Numbered from the stretch's first letter, positions 44,521-55,647 are shown. The stretch is 64,000 nt of DNA from Sphingomonas sp. IC-11 (GCF_021043365.1 NZ_JAJNDU010000001.1:186001-250000), one strand, 5' to 3'. The notes: generated from the letters alone by a model not told the origin. A program made the numbers and translations.

Positions 44521-45759
44521 ATGGGGACATCGCGTGTTGATCGGCTTGGACCTTATATTCTGCTCGCCCTGACGTGCGCCGCCGGGTGGTTGTTCAAGGC
44601 TCATTGTGGCGCGACATGGACCGGCGACGAGCAGTATCTGACCGGCTGCTATTCGGATGCGCTGCCGTTCTGGGGATTGCGAGGCGTAGCCGCGGGCCAA
44701 CTGCCGTACGTCGAGTCCAGGATCGAGTATCCGGTGCTCACCGGTGCACTGATCTGGCTTGAAGGTCTGGCAGCGCGCACGTTGGCTGGCCCTCGGGCCG
44801 ACGCGGCTGATTTCCTGCTGGTCGTGTCCATCGTCAATGCAGCTTTCGCCTTTGCAGTGATGAGAATGATGGAGCGCGCGGGCTTGCCGCTGCTGCGGCG
44901 CTGGTGCTGGGCCGCCGCGCCGCCACTGATCCTGTACCTTGGGCATAACTGGGACATGCTGGCGGTTGCTCTTGCCATGGCCGCCATCCTCGCTGCTCGG
45001 CGCGGTGAGCCGGCGGCAGCAGCCGCGCTGGCGGCGATTGGCACCGCCGCCAAACTTTTCCCCATCTTGTTACTGCCGCTGCTCGGCCTCAGCGCGCTGT
45101 TCCAGCGGAACCGTAGTTGGACAGCACGATTTCGCAGCGCCGGTGGGCTGGCGCTTGTTGCAGTCGTCTTCTGGGGCGCGCTGAATGCCCCGCTCGCGGC
45201 TCGCGCATTCGAGAACTGGGCCGAATTCTACACATTCAGCCGCGAACGAAGTGGCACCGCTGCATCCGTCTGGGAAATTCTAGCGGTACAAGGATGGTGG
45301 AACACGGACCTGGCGACGCGAAACCTCTGGTCGTTTCTGATCTTCGCTGGCGGGGCAGGAGCGATCGTCGCGTTCGGCTGGCCACGGCATCGCGATCACC
45401 TCTGGGCCTTGTTCACGCCCGTGCTCGCGTGGTTTCTTCTCACCAACAAAGTCTATTCGCCGCAATTCGACCTTTGGCTCTATCCCTTCCTCCTGTTGAC
45501 GAGCCGCCGGCTGTGGCCGATCGCCTGGTTCGCGCTCGGGGACGTAGGCGCTTACTGGGCGGAGTTCTGGTTCTTTGCTTCTTTGGGCGGGGGCGGACCG
45601 GGCGTGACCCAAATGCATATCGCCTGGGCAGCCGCATTTCGGGCGGCGGCGTTGCTCTGGATAATTGTTGATATTGTACGGGGCCGTGCGCCCGATTGGG
45701 TGATGACGAGAGCTCGGCAGGAAGCTCGCAATATCGGGTCAGTTCATCTGAAGCGATGA
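44521..45759 (+). CDS. GT87 family (DUF2029) membrane glycosyltransferase
   Basis: The product is about 412 residues with roughly ten membrane helices. Family features are an early periplasmic loop with an acidic pair (TWTGDEQYLTGCYSDALPFWG), YVESRIEYPVLTGALIW, LGHNWDMLAVALAMAA, and TAAKLFPILLLPLL, which together match GT87 alpha-mannosyltransferase-like proteins. ATG 44521 (MGTSRVDRLGPYILL) is preferred; TTG 44482 would add 13 residues. Acceptor and donor are unknown, but polyprenyl-phosphate sugar is usual for the class. It diverges from the radical SAM gene, so the LexA-type box could affect it too. Confidence 0.82.
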   Translation: MGTSRVDRLGPYILLALTCAAGWLFKAHCGATWTGDEQYLTGCYSDALPFWGLRGVAAGQLPYVESRIEYPVLTGALIWLEGLAARTLAGPRADAADFLLVVSIVNAAFAFAVMRMMERAGLPLLRRWCWAAAPPLILYLGHNWDMLAVALAMAAILAARRGEPAAAAALAAIGTAAKLFPILLLPLLGLSALFQRNRSWTARFRSAGGLALVAVVFWGALNAPLAARAFENWAEFYTFSRERSGTAASVWEILAVQGWWNTDLATRNLWSFLIFAGGAGAIVAFGWPRHRDHLWALFTPVLAWFLLTNKVYSPQFDLWLYPFLLLTSRRLWPIAWFALGDVGAYWAEFWFFASLGGGGPGVTQMHIAWAAAFRAAALLWIIVDIVRGRAPDWVMTRARQEARNIGSVHLKR

Positions 45760-45782
45760 GGTGGCATCATCACCCATGCGGG

Positions 45783-46133
45783 TCAGAACTTCGCTCCATC
45801 CACCTTCTCGATCGTCAAAGAATCGAGATCGATGGTCGGAACGCAGCGCAGGTTGATCGCCGCCATCGCGGTTCCGCCCGGCGCTGTACCGCTACCAAAG
45901 GGCTGGCAACCGCAGGTTGCGCAGAAGCGATGCGCGATCACATGCTTGTTGAAGAAGTACTCGGTTAGCGATTCTGTACCCTGGGTAATCGTCAGCGCCT
46001 CCGCGGGTACAAACGACAGCAGAAGTCCCTTCCTGCGGCAATGCGAGCAATTGCAGCTGATCGCTGTCGTGGGCGGTTGGTCATCGACACGAAAGGTGAC
46101 CTCACCGCAGTGGCAGCTACCCTCAAAAGCCAT
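45783..46133 (-). CDS. GFA family zinc-binding protein
   Basis: The 116-residue protein is of the glutathione-dependent formaldehyde-activating (GFA/CENP-V) fold. The zinc cysteines are visible in GSCHCGEVTF, ISCNCSHCRRKG and HRFCATCGCQPFG. ATG 46133 is supported by GGGAGAGTGAA upstream. Most family members have no proven catalytic role despite the name. It lies downstream of smc in the same direction, 90 bases after its stop. Confidence 0.93.
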   Translation of the reverse strand: MAFEGSCHCGEVTFRVDDQPPTTAISCNCSHCRRKGLLLSFVPAEALTITQGTESLTEYFFNKHVIAHRFCATCGCQPFGSGTAPGGTAMAAINLRCVPTIDLDSLTIEKVDGAKF

Positions 46134-46223
46134 TTCACTCTCCCGCAACAGCGGTGGATGGTAGCAGTACCGGTCGACACCGCAACAACATGGGGAGGCG
46201 GTCGCTCGCCAGGCTGCGGACAA

Positions 46224-49200
46224 TCACTCCGCCGCGAGCAACGTCTCCGCTGCCTGAAGGTCGACCGACACCAATCGGCTGACGCCGCGCTCGATCATGG
46301 TGACGCCGAACAGGCGGTGCATGCGGCTCATCGTGACGGCATTGTGGGTGACGATGAGGTAGCGCGTTTCCGTCTCGCGGCTCATGCGATCGAGGAGGTC
46401 GCAGAAGCGCTCGATATTGGCGTCGTCGAGCGGAGCGTCGACTTCGTCCAGGACGCAGATCGGCGCGGGATTGGTGAGGAACAGGCCGAAGATGAGCGCC
46501 ACCGCGGTCAGCGCTTGTTCGCCGCCGGAGAGCAAGGTGAGCGACTGGAGCCGCTTGCCGGGCGGCTGCGCCATGATCTCCAGCCCGGCCTCGAGCGGAT
46601 CATCCGAATCGACGAGTTCGAGATGCGCCTGGCCGCCGTTGAATAGGGTGGTGAAGAGGCGCCGGAAGTGGCCGTTCACCGCCTCGAACGCGGCAAGCAG
46701 GCGCTGGCGGCCTTCGCGATTCAGTGTGCCGATGGAGCCGCGCAGACGATTCACGGCCTGGCCCAGCTCCTCGCGCTCCGCGGCGTTGCCGCTGGCGCCG
46801 GCCTCGAGCTCCGCCAGTTCCTGCTCGGCGACGAGATTGACCGGGCCGATCCGCTCCCGATCGCGGATCAGCTTGTCGTGGGCGGCGGCCTCCTCTTGCG
46901 GGCTGCGAACGTCGGCAACGGCAAAGCCGACCTTCTCCGGGAGGACCGGGGCGGGGCATTCGAAGCGTTCGCCCGAGACGCGGCCGAACTCGACGCGGCG
47001 CAGCTCCTGGTTCTCGGCGCGTGCGATGGCACCGGCGCGCGCCTCACGAACCTCGGCCAGCGTTTCGCCGGCGCGGCGGGCGATTTCCTCGCTTTGCCGT
47101 AGCGCGGCCTCGGCGGTGCGTTCGGCGGCGGCCAGTTCCTCGGCGGTACGGCGAGCCGCATCATGCGCAGCATCGGCCACGGCGATGGCGGCGGCGAGTT
47201 CGTCGGGGCGCGCGGCGATGGCGGTGGTTTCGGCGGCGATTTCCGCCTCGCGCTTGCCCATGTCGGCAATCCGCCGGGCAGCGTCGCCGGCGCGGGCGCG
47301 CCAGCTTTTCACATCGGCCTGTGCGGCGGCGAGGCGGGTGCGGGCGTCCGCCCCGGCGCGCTCGGTGGCGACGCGGGCGGCGCGCGCCTCGGCGACGGCG
47401 GCGCGGCGCTGCTCAGCCTCGCGCTGGAGCGTGGTGACGGTGGCGGCGGTGGCGCTGGTATCGGGCAGCGCGGTGAGCGCGGCGGCGGCGGTTTCGTGGT
47501 CGCGCGCGGCCTCGTCGCGTTCGGCGGCAGTCCGCGTCGCGCGGGCGTCGAGGTCCGCGCGCAAACCGGCCAGCCGCTCGATCTGGGCGGCGGCGCGGTC
47601 CTGCCGGGCGTGCGCGTCGCGCGCGGTAGCATCGGCGCGGGCGAGCTGTTCGCGGGCGGTGCGTGCGGCGGTGCGGGCGGTGGTGATTGACGCTTCCTCG
47701 CGGGCGAGATCGGCATCGGCCGTTGTCACGCGCTCGCGGGTGGCGGGGAGCGCTTCGTCGATCGCGGCAAGGCGGTTGAGGCGTTCAAGTCGTTCGGCAG
47801 CCGCAGCGCCGCCTTGTTTCGCGACATAGCCGTCCCAGCGGCGGAGCTGGCCGGTGCGGGTGACGAGGCGTTCCCCGGGCGCCAGCGGGCGCTGATCGTC
47901 GGTTTCGAGGACGATGATGTGCGCGAGGCGGGGGGCGAGAAGTGGTGGCGCGGTGACGTAGTGGATCAGGCGGTCAGCCGAGGCGCTTGCGCCTCCCTCT
48001 GACTGGGCGGCGGCATCTGACCAGTAAGTGCTGGCCTGCTGATCGAGCCCAACCTCCAGATCGTCGCCCAAGGCTGCCGCGAGGGCGCGTTCGTAGCCGG
48101 GCGCGGCGCGGACGTGATCAAGCAGGCGGTCGCGGCCCTTGCGCTCAGTGGCGCGGCGGAGCGCGGCAGCCTCGCTGTCGAGCGCGGCGAGATCGGCGCG
48201 CGCGGCGGCGCGGGTGGCTTGCGCTGCGTCTCGCGCGGTGAGCGCGGTGCGTTCAGCCGCTTCCGCCTCAGCCTGCGCGATGCGGGCGGTTTCGGCCTGC
48301 TGGAGAGCGGCGGCGAGTGTGGCGGCGGCGGTGTCGCGATCATGCTCGATCGGGGCGGCGTCGCCTAGCGCGGCGAGCTGCTGCGCGACCTGTGCCACCT
48401 CGCGATTGGCGCGGTCGAGGCGAGTGCGGGCGGCGGTGACGGCGGCCTGGGCGACGCGGGCGTCGGCAGCCTCGGCGGCCTGGCGGGCGAGTGCCTGGGC
48501 AAGTGCGACTTCGGCGTCGCGGGCTAGGCGCTCGGCCTCGGCGAGGGCGGCCTCGCGCAGCGGCAGGTCGGTCGCGGCACTGGCGATGGCGGCTTCCAGC
48601 GCCTTGCGCTCGGCATCGAGCCGGGCGAGCGCTTCAGCGGCGTCGTTGGCGAGGGCGCCCTCGCGCGTGCGATCGTCGGCGATGCGCGCAGTGGCTTGCG
48701 CCAGTTCGGCGAGGCGGCGGCGGGTGGCCTGCTCCTCGGCGCGAAGGGTGGCGAGCTGGTGGGCGATCTCGCTGCTTTGATCGCGCGCGACGAGGGCGGC
48801 GGCGCGTGCGGTGGCGAGCGTTTCGGTGGCCTGTGCCTGCGCGGTCGCGGCCTGTTGCTGGAGAAGATTGGCCGCGGTCACGCGTGCCTCGGCCGCCGCG
48901 GCCTCTGCCTTGGCCAGATCGGCAGCGGCGGCTGCTTCGCGCCAACGGGCGAAGATCATCCGTGCCTCGGCGAGCCGGATCTGGGTGGAGAGGAGGCGGT
49001 ATTTTTCCGCCTGGCGCGCCTGACGGCGGAGCGCGGCGGCGCGTGCCTCCTGATCGGCGATGACTTCGTCGAGCCGCAGCAGATTGGCCTCGGTGGCGCG
49101 CAATTTCTGCTCGGCGTCGCGGCGGCGGACGTGCAGGCCCGCGATGCCGGCGGCTTCCTCCAGCATCGCGCGGCGGTCGGTCGGCTTGGCGGCGATCACC

Positions 49201-49622
49201 GCGCTGATCCGCCCCTGACTGACGAGGGCGGGCGAGTGCGCGCCGGTCGCCGCGTCGGCGAACAGCAGCGACACGTCCTTGGCGCGCACGTCCTTGCCGT
49301 CGATGCGATAGGCGCTGCCGGCGCCGCGTTCGATGCGGCGGACGATCTCGGTCTCCGCGCCGTTCACCTCGGCGAGGAGCGACACCTCGGCAAAATCGCG
49401 CGGGGGGCGGGTGGCGGTGCCGGCGAAGATCACGTCTTCCATGCCGGCGCCGCGCATCGATTTCGCGCTGTTCTCGCCCATCGTCCAGCGCAGCGCCTCG
49501 AGCAGATTGGACTTGCCGCAGCCGTTGGGCCCGACGACGCCGGTCAGCCCCGGCTCGATCCTGAGATCGGCCGGATCGACGAAGCTCTTGAAGCCGGAAA
49601 GGCGCAGCCGCTTGATCTGCAC
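46224..49622 (-). CDS. smc: Chromosome segregation protein SMC
   Basis: This 1132-residue ATPase of the SMC condensin organises and separates chromosomes with ScpA and ScpB, which are not in this window. Walker A GPNGCGKSN is at residues 31-39; the C-terminal head has the signature LLSGGEQALTAVALIFGLF and Walker B PICVLDEVDAPLDD. Two long Ala/Arg/Glu-rich coiled-coil arms flank a hinge around residues 500-630 (GYERALAAALGDDLEVG). Length is slightly below the usual 1150-1190. The start is GTG 49622. Composition in the arms is extremely Ala-rich, which creates long false frames on the other strand. Confidence 0.96.
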   Translation of the reverse strand: MQIKRLRLSGFKSFVDPADLRIEPGLTGVVGPNGCGKSNLLEALRWTMGENSAKSMRGAGMEDVIFAGTATRPPRDFAEVSLLAEVNGAETEIVRRIERGAGSAYRIDGKDVRAKDVSLLFADAATGAHSPALVSQGRISAVIAAKPTDRRAMLEEAAGIAGLHVRRRDAEQKLRATEANLLRLDEVIADQEARAAALRRQARQAEKYRLLSTQIRLAEARMIFARWREAAAAADLAKAEAAAAEARVTAANLLQQQAATAQAQATETLATARAAALVARDQSSEIAHQLATLRAEEQATRRRLAELAQATARIADDRTREGALANDAAEALARLDAERKALEAAIASAATDLPLREAALAEAERLARDAEVALAQALARQAAEAADARVAQAAVTAARTRLDRANREVAQVAQQLAALGDAAPIEHDRDTAAATLAAALQQAETARIAQAEAEAAERTALTARDAAQATRAAARADLAALDSEAAALRRATERKGRDRLLDHVRAAPGYERALAAALGDDLEVGLDQQASTYWSDAAAQSEGGASASADRLIHYVTAPPLLAPRLAHIIVLETDDQRPLAPGERLVTRTGQLRRWDGYVAKQGGAAAAERLERLNRLAAIDEALPATRERVTTADADLAREEASITTARTAARTAREQLARADATARDAHARQDRAAAQIERLAGLRADLDARATRTAAERDEAARDHETAAAALTALPDTSATAATVTTLQREAEQRRAAVAEARAARVATERAGADARTRLAAAQADVKSWRARAGDAARRIADMGKREAEIAAETTAIAARPDELAAAIAVADAAHDAARRTAEELAAAERTAEAALRQSEEIARRAGETLAEVREARAGAIARAENQELRRVEFGRVSGERFECPAPVLPEKVGFAVADVRSPQEEAAAHDKLIRDRERIGPVNLVAEQELAELEAGASGNAAEREELGQAVNRLRGSIGTLNREGRQRLLAAFEAVNGHFRRLFTTLFNGGQAHLELVDSDDPLEAGLEIMAQPPGKRLQSLTLLSGGEQALTAVALIFGLFLTNPAPICVLDEVDAPLDDANIERFCDLLDRMSRETETRYLIVTHNAVTMSRMHRLFGVTMIERGVSRLVSVDLQAAETLLAAE

Positions 49623-49668
49623 AGTCGCGCAGTCTTGGCGCGATCAGCAGGCGTTGCGCAAGGGGGCG

Positions 49669-51270
49669 TCAGTTGCGCTGTGCGACCAGCCCGCGCGCGA
49701 TGACCTGCGCCTGGATTTCCGCTGCGCCTTCAAAGATGTTGAGGATGCGCGCGTCGCACAGGATGCGGCTGATCTCGAACTCCAGCGCATAGCCGTTGCC
49801 GCCGTGGATCTGAAGGCTGGCGTCGGCATTGCTCCACGCGGCGCGGGCGGCGAGCAGCTTCGCCATGCCGGCCTCGATATCGCAGCGCTTGCCCGAGTCC
49901 TTGGCGCGCGCGGCGGCATAGGTGAGTTCGCGCGCGGCGATGAGATCGACGAGGCTCATCGCCAGTTTGTCGGCGACGCGCGGGAAGTGGATGATCGCGC
50001 GGCCGAACTGCTGGCGGTCGAGCGCGTAGGAAAGGCCGAGTTCCAGCGCGCGGCGGGCGACGCCGACGGCGCGGGCGGCGGTCTGGATCCGGGCGCCCTC
50101 GAAGGTGCGCATCAGCTGCTTGAAGCCCTGACCCTCCTCGCCGCCGAGCAGGGCGTCGGCGGGGGCGGCCATGCCGTCGAAGGAGAGCGCATATTCGCGC
50201 ATCCCGCGATAGCCGAGCACCTCGATCTCGCTGCCCGACATGCCCGGCGCAGGGAAGGGATCGTCCTCGGTGCCGCGCGGCTTGGGGACGAGCAGCATCG
50301 AGAGGCCGGCATAGCCCTTCGCATCCGGCAAGGTGCGGGCGAGCAGGGTCATGAGGTCGGAGCGGCTGGCGTGGGTGATCCACGTCTTGGCGCCGTCGAT
50401 GCGCCAGGCGTCGCCATCCCCATCAGTAGCGGCGCGGCGCGCGCGGGTCTGGAGCGAGCCGAGGTCGCTGCCGACATCGGGTTCGGTGAAGACGGCGGTG
50501 GGGAGCACCTCGCCGCTGGCGATGCGCGGGAGCCACTCGGCCTTTTGCGCTTCGGTGCCCGAGCCGGCGATGAGTTCGCCGGCGATTTCGGAGCGGGTGC
50601 CGAGCGAGCCGGCGCCGATCCAGCCGCGCGACAATTCCTCGGTGACGATGCACATGACGAGCTTCGACAGGCCGAGGCCGCCGTGAGTCTCGGGGATGCA
50701 GACGCCAAAGGTGCCGAGCTGCGCCATGCGCGCGACGGTAGCGTCGGGGATCAGATCGTTGGCGAGGTGCCAGCCGTGCGCGTGGGGCAGGATCTCGGCA
50801 TCGGTGAAGCGGCGGAACTGGTCGCGGATCGCGTCCAGCTCGGCATCGTGGAGCGTTTCGCTCGGCCATTCGCCGGCGGCGAGCCGGTCGACCAGTGCGC
50901 GGCGATCAGCGGCGGCGTCATGATCGAGGAGGTCGGCGCAAGTGCTCGCCAGCGTGCGGGCGGCGGCGGCGAGGCCGAGGTCGGCGGGGCGGAACAGCTC
51001 GTTCTGGCCCATCGGCAGGCCACCGACGAGCTGCGCGATGCTCTCCTGAAAGGCGAGGCGAGCGACGAGGGCGTTGATCTCACCGGCGTTGCGATCGGAC
51101 CAGTCGGCCACCGCCTCCAGCGCGGCGACGGTGGTGGCGACCCAGGCGAAGCCGTGCGCCGCGCGCTGCTCGGTGTCGATCGGCGCGGCGTCGAGCCGGG
51201 CCGCGAGGGCGGCACGGGCGTCGTCGCGATAGCGTTGCGCCGCCGCCAGTGCCTGCCCAAGCGCGCTCAT
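49669..51270 (-). CDS. Acyl-CoA dehydrogenase family protein
   Basis: The 533-residue flavoenzyme carries the acyl-CoA dehydrogenase domains from about residue 140 on: [48 protein letters not shown] (FAD and substrate region) and the C-terminal helices with [32 protein letters not shown]. About 135 N-terminal residues form an extra helical domain seen in a subset of these enzymes. ATG 51270 was chosen; the frame stays open upstream into low-complexity sequence. It lies 28 bases after the thiolase stop, so the pair likely serves the same fatty-acid or branched-chain degradation route. Confidence 0.93.
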   Translation of the reverse strand: MSALGQALAAAQRYRDDARAALAARLDAAPIDTEQRAAHGFAWVATTVAALEAVADWSDRNAGEINALVARLAFQESIAQLVGGLPMGQNELFRPADLGLAAAARTLASTCADLLDHDAAADRRALVDRLAAGEWPSETLHDAELDAIRDQFRRFTDAEILPHAHGWHLANDLIPDATVARMAQLGTFGVCIPETHGGLGLSKLVMCIVTEELSRGWIGAGSLGTRSEIAGELIAGSGTEAQKAEWLPRIASGEVLPTAVFTEPDVGSDLGSLQTRARRAATDGDGDAWRIDGAKTWITHASRSDLMTLLARTLPDAKGYAGLSMLLVPKPRGTEDDPFPAPGMSGSEIEVLGYRGMREYALSFDGMAAPADALLGGEEGQGFKQLMRTFEGARIQTAARAVGVARRALELGLSYALDRQQFGRAIIHFPRVADKLAMSLVDLIAARELTYAAARAKDSGKRCDIEAGMAKLLAARAAWSNADASLQIHGGNGYALEFEISRILCDARILNIFEGAAEIQAQVIARGLVAQRN

Positions 51271-51298
51271 GCGCGCGCCCCCATCGAAAGCCGCAGCA

Positions 51299-52510
51299 TC
51301 AGGCGCGCTCGAACACTGCGGCGATGCCCTGGCCGCCGCCGATGCACATCGTCTCCAGGCCATAGCGGCCGTCGCGGCGGACGAGCTCGCGCGTCAGATT
51401 GGCGAGGATGCGACCGCCGGTCGCGCCGATCGGGTGGCCGAGCGAAATGCCCGAGCCGTTGACGTTGAGGATCTCGTTGCGGCTGTCGTCCTTGCTCCAG
51501 CCCCAGCCCTTGAGCACGGCGAGCACCTGCGGCGCGAATGCCTCGTTCAGCTCGACGAGATCGATGTCGTCCCAGCCGAGGCCGTTGCGGGCGAACAGGC
51601 GCTCGACCGCAGGGACCGGGCCGATGCCCATGCGTGAAGGATCGCAGCCGGCGGCGGCCCAGCTGTGGAACCAGGCGATCGGCTCCAGACCCAGCTCCTC
51701 CAGCTTGTCCTCGGCGACGACGAGGCAGGCGGCGGCGGCGTCATTCTGCTGGCTGGCGTTGCCGGCGGTGACGACGCCGCCCTCGAGCGGGCGCAGACGC
51801 CCAAGCGAGTCCATCGTCGCGTCGGGGCGGAAGCCCTCGTCGCGATCGAAGACGATCGGATCGCCCTTCTTCTGCGGCACCGAGACGGGGACGAGCTCGT
51901 CGGCGAACAGGCCCTGTTCCCACGCGGCGGTGGCACGCTGGTGCGAGCGGACGGCGTAGGCATCGGCCTCCTCGCGGGTGATGTCGTAATCCTTGGCGAG
52001 ATTTTCGGCGGTCTCGATCATGCCGCTGATGACGCCGAACCGCTCCACAGGCTGCGACATGAGGCGGCCGCGGGTCAGGCGATCGTGGATCGTGAGGTTG
52101 CCCGCGCGCACGCCCTTGCGGATGTCGGTGGTGTAATGTTCGACGTTGGACATGCTTTCGCAGCCGCCGGCGACGACCACGTCGCTGACGCCGGTCTGCA
52201 CCATCATCGCGGCGTCGATCACGGCCTGAAGACCCGAGCCGCAGCGGCGGTCGAGCTGATAGCCCGGCACCTCGATCGGCAGGCCGGCGGCGAGCCATGC
52301 CCAGTGGCCGATCGCGGGCGCCTCGCCATTGCCGTACCCTTGCGCGAACACGACGTCGTCGACGCGGGCAGGATCGATCTTGGTGCGCTCCATCAGCGCC
52401 TTCAGGATCGTGGCGCCAAGCTGGCCCGCGGTCAGCGAGGAGAGGCTGCCACCGAACTTGCCGACGGCGGTGCGGATCGGGGCGACGATGGCGGCGCGGC
52501 GGAGGGTCAT
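51299..52510 (-). CDS. Acetyl-CoA C-acyltransferase (thiolase)
   Basis: This 403-residue thiolase cleaves 3-ketoacyl-CoA with CoA, or runs the reverse condensation. Active-site residues are visible: the nucleophilic Cys in [11 protein letters not shown] (near residue 90), the His in [10 protein letters not shown], and the second Cys in [23 protein letters not shown] is also conserved. ATG 52510 has GGAG nine bases upstream. It heads an operon with the acyl-CoA dehydrogenase. The chain-length preference cannot be told; the symbol atoB or fadA would be a guess. Confidence 0.95.
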   Translation of the reverse strand: MTLRRAAIVAPIRTAVGKFGGSLSSLTAGQLGATILKALMERTKIDPARVDDVVFAQGYGNGEAPAIGHWAWLAAGLPIEVPGYQLDRRCGSGLQAVIDAAMMVQTGVSDVVVAGGCESMSNVEHYTTDIRKGVRAGNLTIHDRLTRGRLMSQPVERFGVISGMIETAENLAKDYDITREEADAYAVRSHQRATAAWEQGLFADELVPVSVPQKKGDPIVFDRDEGFRPDATMDSLGRLRPLEGGVVTAGNASQQNDAAAACLVVAEDKLEELGLEPIAWFHSWAAAGCDPSRMGIGPVPAVERLFARNGLGWDDIDLVELNEAFAPQVLAVLKGWGWSKDDSRNEILNVNGSGISLGHPIGATGGRILANLTRELVRRDGRYGLETMCIGGGQGIAAVFERA

Positions 52511-52689
52511 TGTGTCAGCTCCTGCTTGGCGGGAGCGAACTGGACGAACAACCGGCCGTCCGTGGGGACGATCCATCTCGCCTGTGAGCCCGCTCTCCTT
52601 GTCGCCATCCGGTTAAAGGATGCGGGCCCCGGTTTCAATCATCGGCAAGAAGATTCAGCGGGCTGAAAAATCCTGCCAACAGGCGATGC

Positions 52690-53814
52690 TTATTCGGCGG
52701 CGACTTTCGTCGCGTCAGCAGCGGCCTCGATCTCCGCTGCCTTGGCTTCGACCAGCCGGACGATGTGGTCGATCATCCCTTCGTCCTGAACGACATGGTC
52801 GGTCACGCCGGAGAGATAGACCATGTGCTTGCCGTTGCCGCCGCCGGTAAGGCCGATGTCGGTCTCGCGCGCCTCGCCCGGGCCATTGACGACGCAGCCG
52901 AGGACGGAGAGCGACATGGGGGTGCGGATGTGCTGAAGCCGTTCCTCCAGCGTCTGCACGGTGCGGATCACGTCGAAGCCCTGACGCGCGCAGCTGGGGC
53001 AGCTGACCACGCGCACGCCGCGGTTGCGGATGCCGAGGGCCTTCAGGATCTCGAATCCGACGCGGACCTCCTCCTCCGGCTCGGCCGAGAGCGAGACGCG
53101 GATCGTGTCGCCGATGCCGTACCAGAGGAGCGATCCGATGCCGATCGCGCTCTTCACCGTGCCGCCGACGAAGCCGCCCGCCTCGGTGATGCCGAGGTGC
53201 AGCGGGCAATCGACCGCCTCGGCGAGCTGCTGATAGGCGGCGACGGCGAGGAACACGTCCGATGCCTTCACCGCGACCTTGAATTCGTGGAAGTCGCGGT
53301 CCTGCAGCAGCTTGATGTGATCGAGCGCGCTTTCGACCAAAGCCTCGGGGCAGGGCTCGCCGTATTTCTCGAGCAGGTCCTTTTCGAGGCTGCCGGCGTT
53401 GACGCCGATACGGATCGCGCAGCCGTTCGCTTTGGCGGCGTTGACCACCTCGTTGACGCGATCGGCGGAGCCGATGTTGCCCGGGTTGATGCGCAGGCAC
53501 GCCGCGCCAGCATCCGCCGCCTCGAGCGCGCGCTTATAGTGGAAATGGATGTCGGCGACGATCGGCACGCGCGCCGCGCGCACGATCTGCTTCAGCGCGG
53601 CGGTGGATTCGACGTCGGGGCAGCTGACGCGGATGATGTCGACGCCGGCGTCCTCGCAGCGGCGGATCTGGTCAATCGTGGCACGCGCATCGTCGGTCGG
53701 CGTATTGGTCATCGTCTGAACGGTGACGGGCGCATCGCCACCCACGGGCACGTTGCCGACCATGATCTGGCGGCTCGCACGGCGGTGAATATCACGCCAG
53801 GGGCGTAGGGACAT
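52690..53814 (-). CDS. ispG: 4-hydroxy-3-methylbut-2-en-1-yl diphosphate synthase
   Basis: The 374-residue IspG (GcpE) carries out the penultimate step of the non-mevalonate isoprenoid pathway, a reductive ring opening that needs a 4Fe-4S cluster. The cluster ligands appear in [13 protein letters not shown] and [11 protein letters not shown]. The N-terminal TIM-barrel portion has [18 protein letters not shown]-like [11 protein letters not shown] and [12 protein letters not shown] 53814 is fixed by GGAAG eight bases upstream. It is in a single-gene unit, divergent from the DUF1993 gene. Confidence 0.97.
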   Translation of the reverse strand: MSLRPWRDIHRRASRQIMVGNVPVGGDAPVTVQTMTNTPTDDARATIDQIRRCEDAGVDIIRVSCPDVESTAALKQIVRAARVPIVADIHFHYKRALEAADAGAACLRINPGNIGSADRVNEVVNAAKANGCAIRIGVNAGSLEKDLLEKYGEPCPEALVESALDHIKLLQDRDFHEFKVAVKASDVFLAVAAYQQLAEAVDCPLHLGITEAGGFVGGTVKSAIGIGSLLWYGIGDTIRVSLSAEPEEEVRVGFEILKALGIRNRGVRVVSCPSCARQGFDVIRTVQTLEERLQHIRTPMSLSVLGCVVNGPGEARETDIGLTGGGNGKHMVYLSGVTDHVVQDEGMIDHIVRLVEAKAAEIEAAADATKVAAE

Positions 53815-53885
53815 CGAAGGGCTTCCTATCGGCTTTGGCGGCGATATAGCGCTTCGCACACATAAACGAAACGTGGGGCAGGACG

Positions 53886-54407
53886 ATGACGCTTTCGCTG
53901 TACGACGCGGTAATTCCGTCGAACATTCAGATCCTGGGCGCGATCGATCGCCTGCTGGACAAGGCGGAAGCGTTTGCGGCCGAAAAGGGCATGACCGCCG
54001 CCGAGCTGATCGACGCGCGCCTGGCGCCCGACATGCTGCCGTTCGGTTATCAGGTGAAATCGGTGGCGGAACATTCGATCGGCGGGATCGAGGGCGTGCG
54101 CGGGGGCAATTTCTCGCCCAGCATGGCGGCGTGGCCGACCGACTTTGCCGGGCTGCACGAGCGGGTGCGCGGTGCGATTGCCGCATTGGAGGCCGTCGAC
54201 CGTGCCGAGTTCGACACGCTGGCGGACCGCGATACGCAATTCTCGATGGGCGAGCTGCGCATGCCGTTCACCGGCGCGCAGTTCCTGCTCTCCTTCTCGC
54301 AACCGAACTTCTATTTCCATGCCACCACGGCTTATGGGATCCTGCGATCGCTCGGGATGAAGATCGGCAAGCGCGACTTCCTGGGCGCGTTGCGGATGAA
54401 GCGCTAA
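53886..54407 (+). CDS. DUF1993 family protein
   Basis: The 173-residue helical protein is of DUF1993, a group related to DinB-like four-helix folds. The start [28 protein letters not shown] and the later [18 protein letters not shown] with its histidine are typical. Function is unknown. The ATG at 53886 is just after GGGGCAGGACG. Forty-seven bases separate it from the acyltransferase gene. Confidence 0.9.
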   Translation: MTLSLYDAVIPSNIQILGAIDRLLDKAEAFAAEKGMTAAELIDARLAPDMLPFGYQVKSVAEHSIGGIEGVRGGNFSPSMAAWPTDFAGLHERVRGAIAALEAVDRAEFDTLADRDTQFSMGELRMPFTGAQFLLSFSQPNFYFHATTAYGILRSLGMKIGKRDFLGALRMKR

Positions 54408-54454
54408 TCCGCGCGATCTATCCGTAGTCGCCGCTAGCGGGTAGTCAGCGCGCG

Positions 54455-55624
54455 ATGCAGCGGCACTATGGCCTCGACTGGCTTCGGATCGGGGCGTTCG
54501 CGATCCTGATCCTTTATCACATCGGCATGGTGTTCGTGCCGTGGGGCTTCCACGCGAAGCTCGCGGCCGAACAATGGGTGACGGTGCCGATGATGCTGTC
54601 CAATCCGTGGCGATTGTCGCTGTTGTTCCTTGTCTCGGGCTATGCCAGCCGGGCGCTGTTCGTGCGCCATACCGGGCCGTGGCCGTTCATGCGCAACCGC
54701 ACCGCGCGGCTGCTGATCCCGCTCGTGTTCGGCATGGCAGTGATCGTGCCGCCACAGCCGTGGGTCGAGCTGGTGACGCAGCATGGCTATGCTGCTGGCT
54801 TCTTCGCGTTCTGGTCGGGCGATTATCTGGCGTTCGGCCGCCTGGACGGGCTGTTCCTGCCGACATGGAACCACCTGTGGTTCGTCGCTTACCTGTGGGT
54901 CTATACGCTTGCCTTTACCGCCGTGCTGACGGTTACGCCGGGCGGCGTGCGGGCGCGGGCACAGCGCGTGTTCGAGCGGCTGTTCGGCGGGGCTGGCGCG
55001 CTGATCCTGCCAACGGCGTGGCTGATGCTGGTCAGCGGCGTCCTGTTCCCCGGCGCGCGCGAAACGCATGAGATGGTCGGCGATTGGGTGGCACACGCCA
55101 CCTACTTTCCGATGTTCGTGCTCGGCTATGCCATGGCGGGCAGCGAGCGAATGATCGCGACCTTTGCGCGTTGGTGGAAAGTAACGGCGATCCTCGCTTT
55201 GCTGGCGTTTCTGACCGTGGCGGCAATCCAGATCGTCTTTGCCGGCTATCGCGTCACACCGCGGCCGTTCGGCACGATCTTCAGCCTGGCGCGCGGCGTG
55301 CAGGGCTGGATGACGATCGCGGCGCTGATCGGGATCGCCGAAACCTTCTGGAACCGCGACCATCGCTGGCGACCGATGCTGACGGAGGCCGTGTTTCCCT
55401 TTTACATCATCCACCAGACGATCATCGTGGTGGTGGCCTATTGGCTGCTGCACGCCGGGCTGCCGCTTGGGCTCGATTTCCTGATCCTGGTGGCGGCGAC
55501 GGTGGCGGGATGCTGGGCCTTTTACCTCGGCGGCCGCCGCATTCCCTGGCTCCGCCCGCTGATCGGCCTGCGTCTGCACCGCCCACGCGCCGATATTCCC
55601 GATTCACGCCCGGCCATTGTTTGA
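54455..55624 (+). CDS. Acyltransferase 3 family membrane protein (OpgC-like)
   Basis: This 389-residue protein of about ten helices belongs to the acyltransferase 3 family, which O-acylates extracytoplasmic glycans or lipids. Key parts are YGLDWLRIGAFAILILYHIGMVF with the conserved His, the SLLFLVSGYASRALF helix with the following FMRNRTARLLIPLVFG (the R-x10-H-like basic motif), and HLWFVAYLWVYT. The target is not known; the relatives I recall best modify periplasmic glucans. It is followed 23 bases later by the isoaspartyl peptidase gene. Confidence 0.88.
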   Translation: MQRHYGLDWLRIGAFAILILYHIGMVFVPWGFHAKLAAEQWVTVPMMLSNPWRLSLLFLVSGYASRALFVRHTGPWPFMRNRTARLLIPLVFGMAVIVPPQPWVELVTQHGYAAGFFAFWSGDYLAFGRLDGLFLPTWNHLWFVAYLWVYTLAFTAVLTVTPGGVRARAQRVFERLFGGAGALILPTAWLMLVSGVLFPGARETHEMVGDWVAHATYFPMFVLGYAMAGSERMIATFARWWKVTAILALLAFLTVAAIQIVFAGYRVTPRPFGTIFSLARGVQGWMTIAALIGIAETFWNRDHRWRPMLTEAVFPFYIIHQTIIVVVAYWLLHAGLPLGLDFLILVAATVAGCWAFYLGGRRIPWLRPLIGLRLHRPRADIPDSRPAIV

Positions 55625-55647
55625 AAAAGAGAAGAAGAAGGGATTTC

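Noticed and set aside
48114..49703. Long plus-strand frames over smc and the acyl-CoA dehydrogenase gene
   Set aside because: They mirror Ala/Arg-rich coiled-coil codons of smc and have no recognisable motifs.
52511..52689. Intrinsic terminator of ispG (CCTG-TTGG-CAGG followed by ATTTTT on the minus strand)
   Set aside because: The T run is good, but the stem has only four base pairs, so I did not list it as a feature. The gap otherwise must contain the thiolase promoter, which I could not place.
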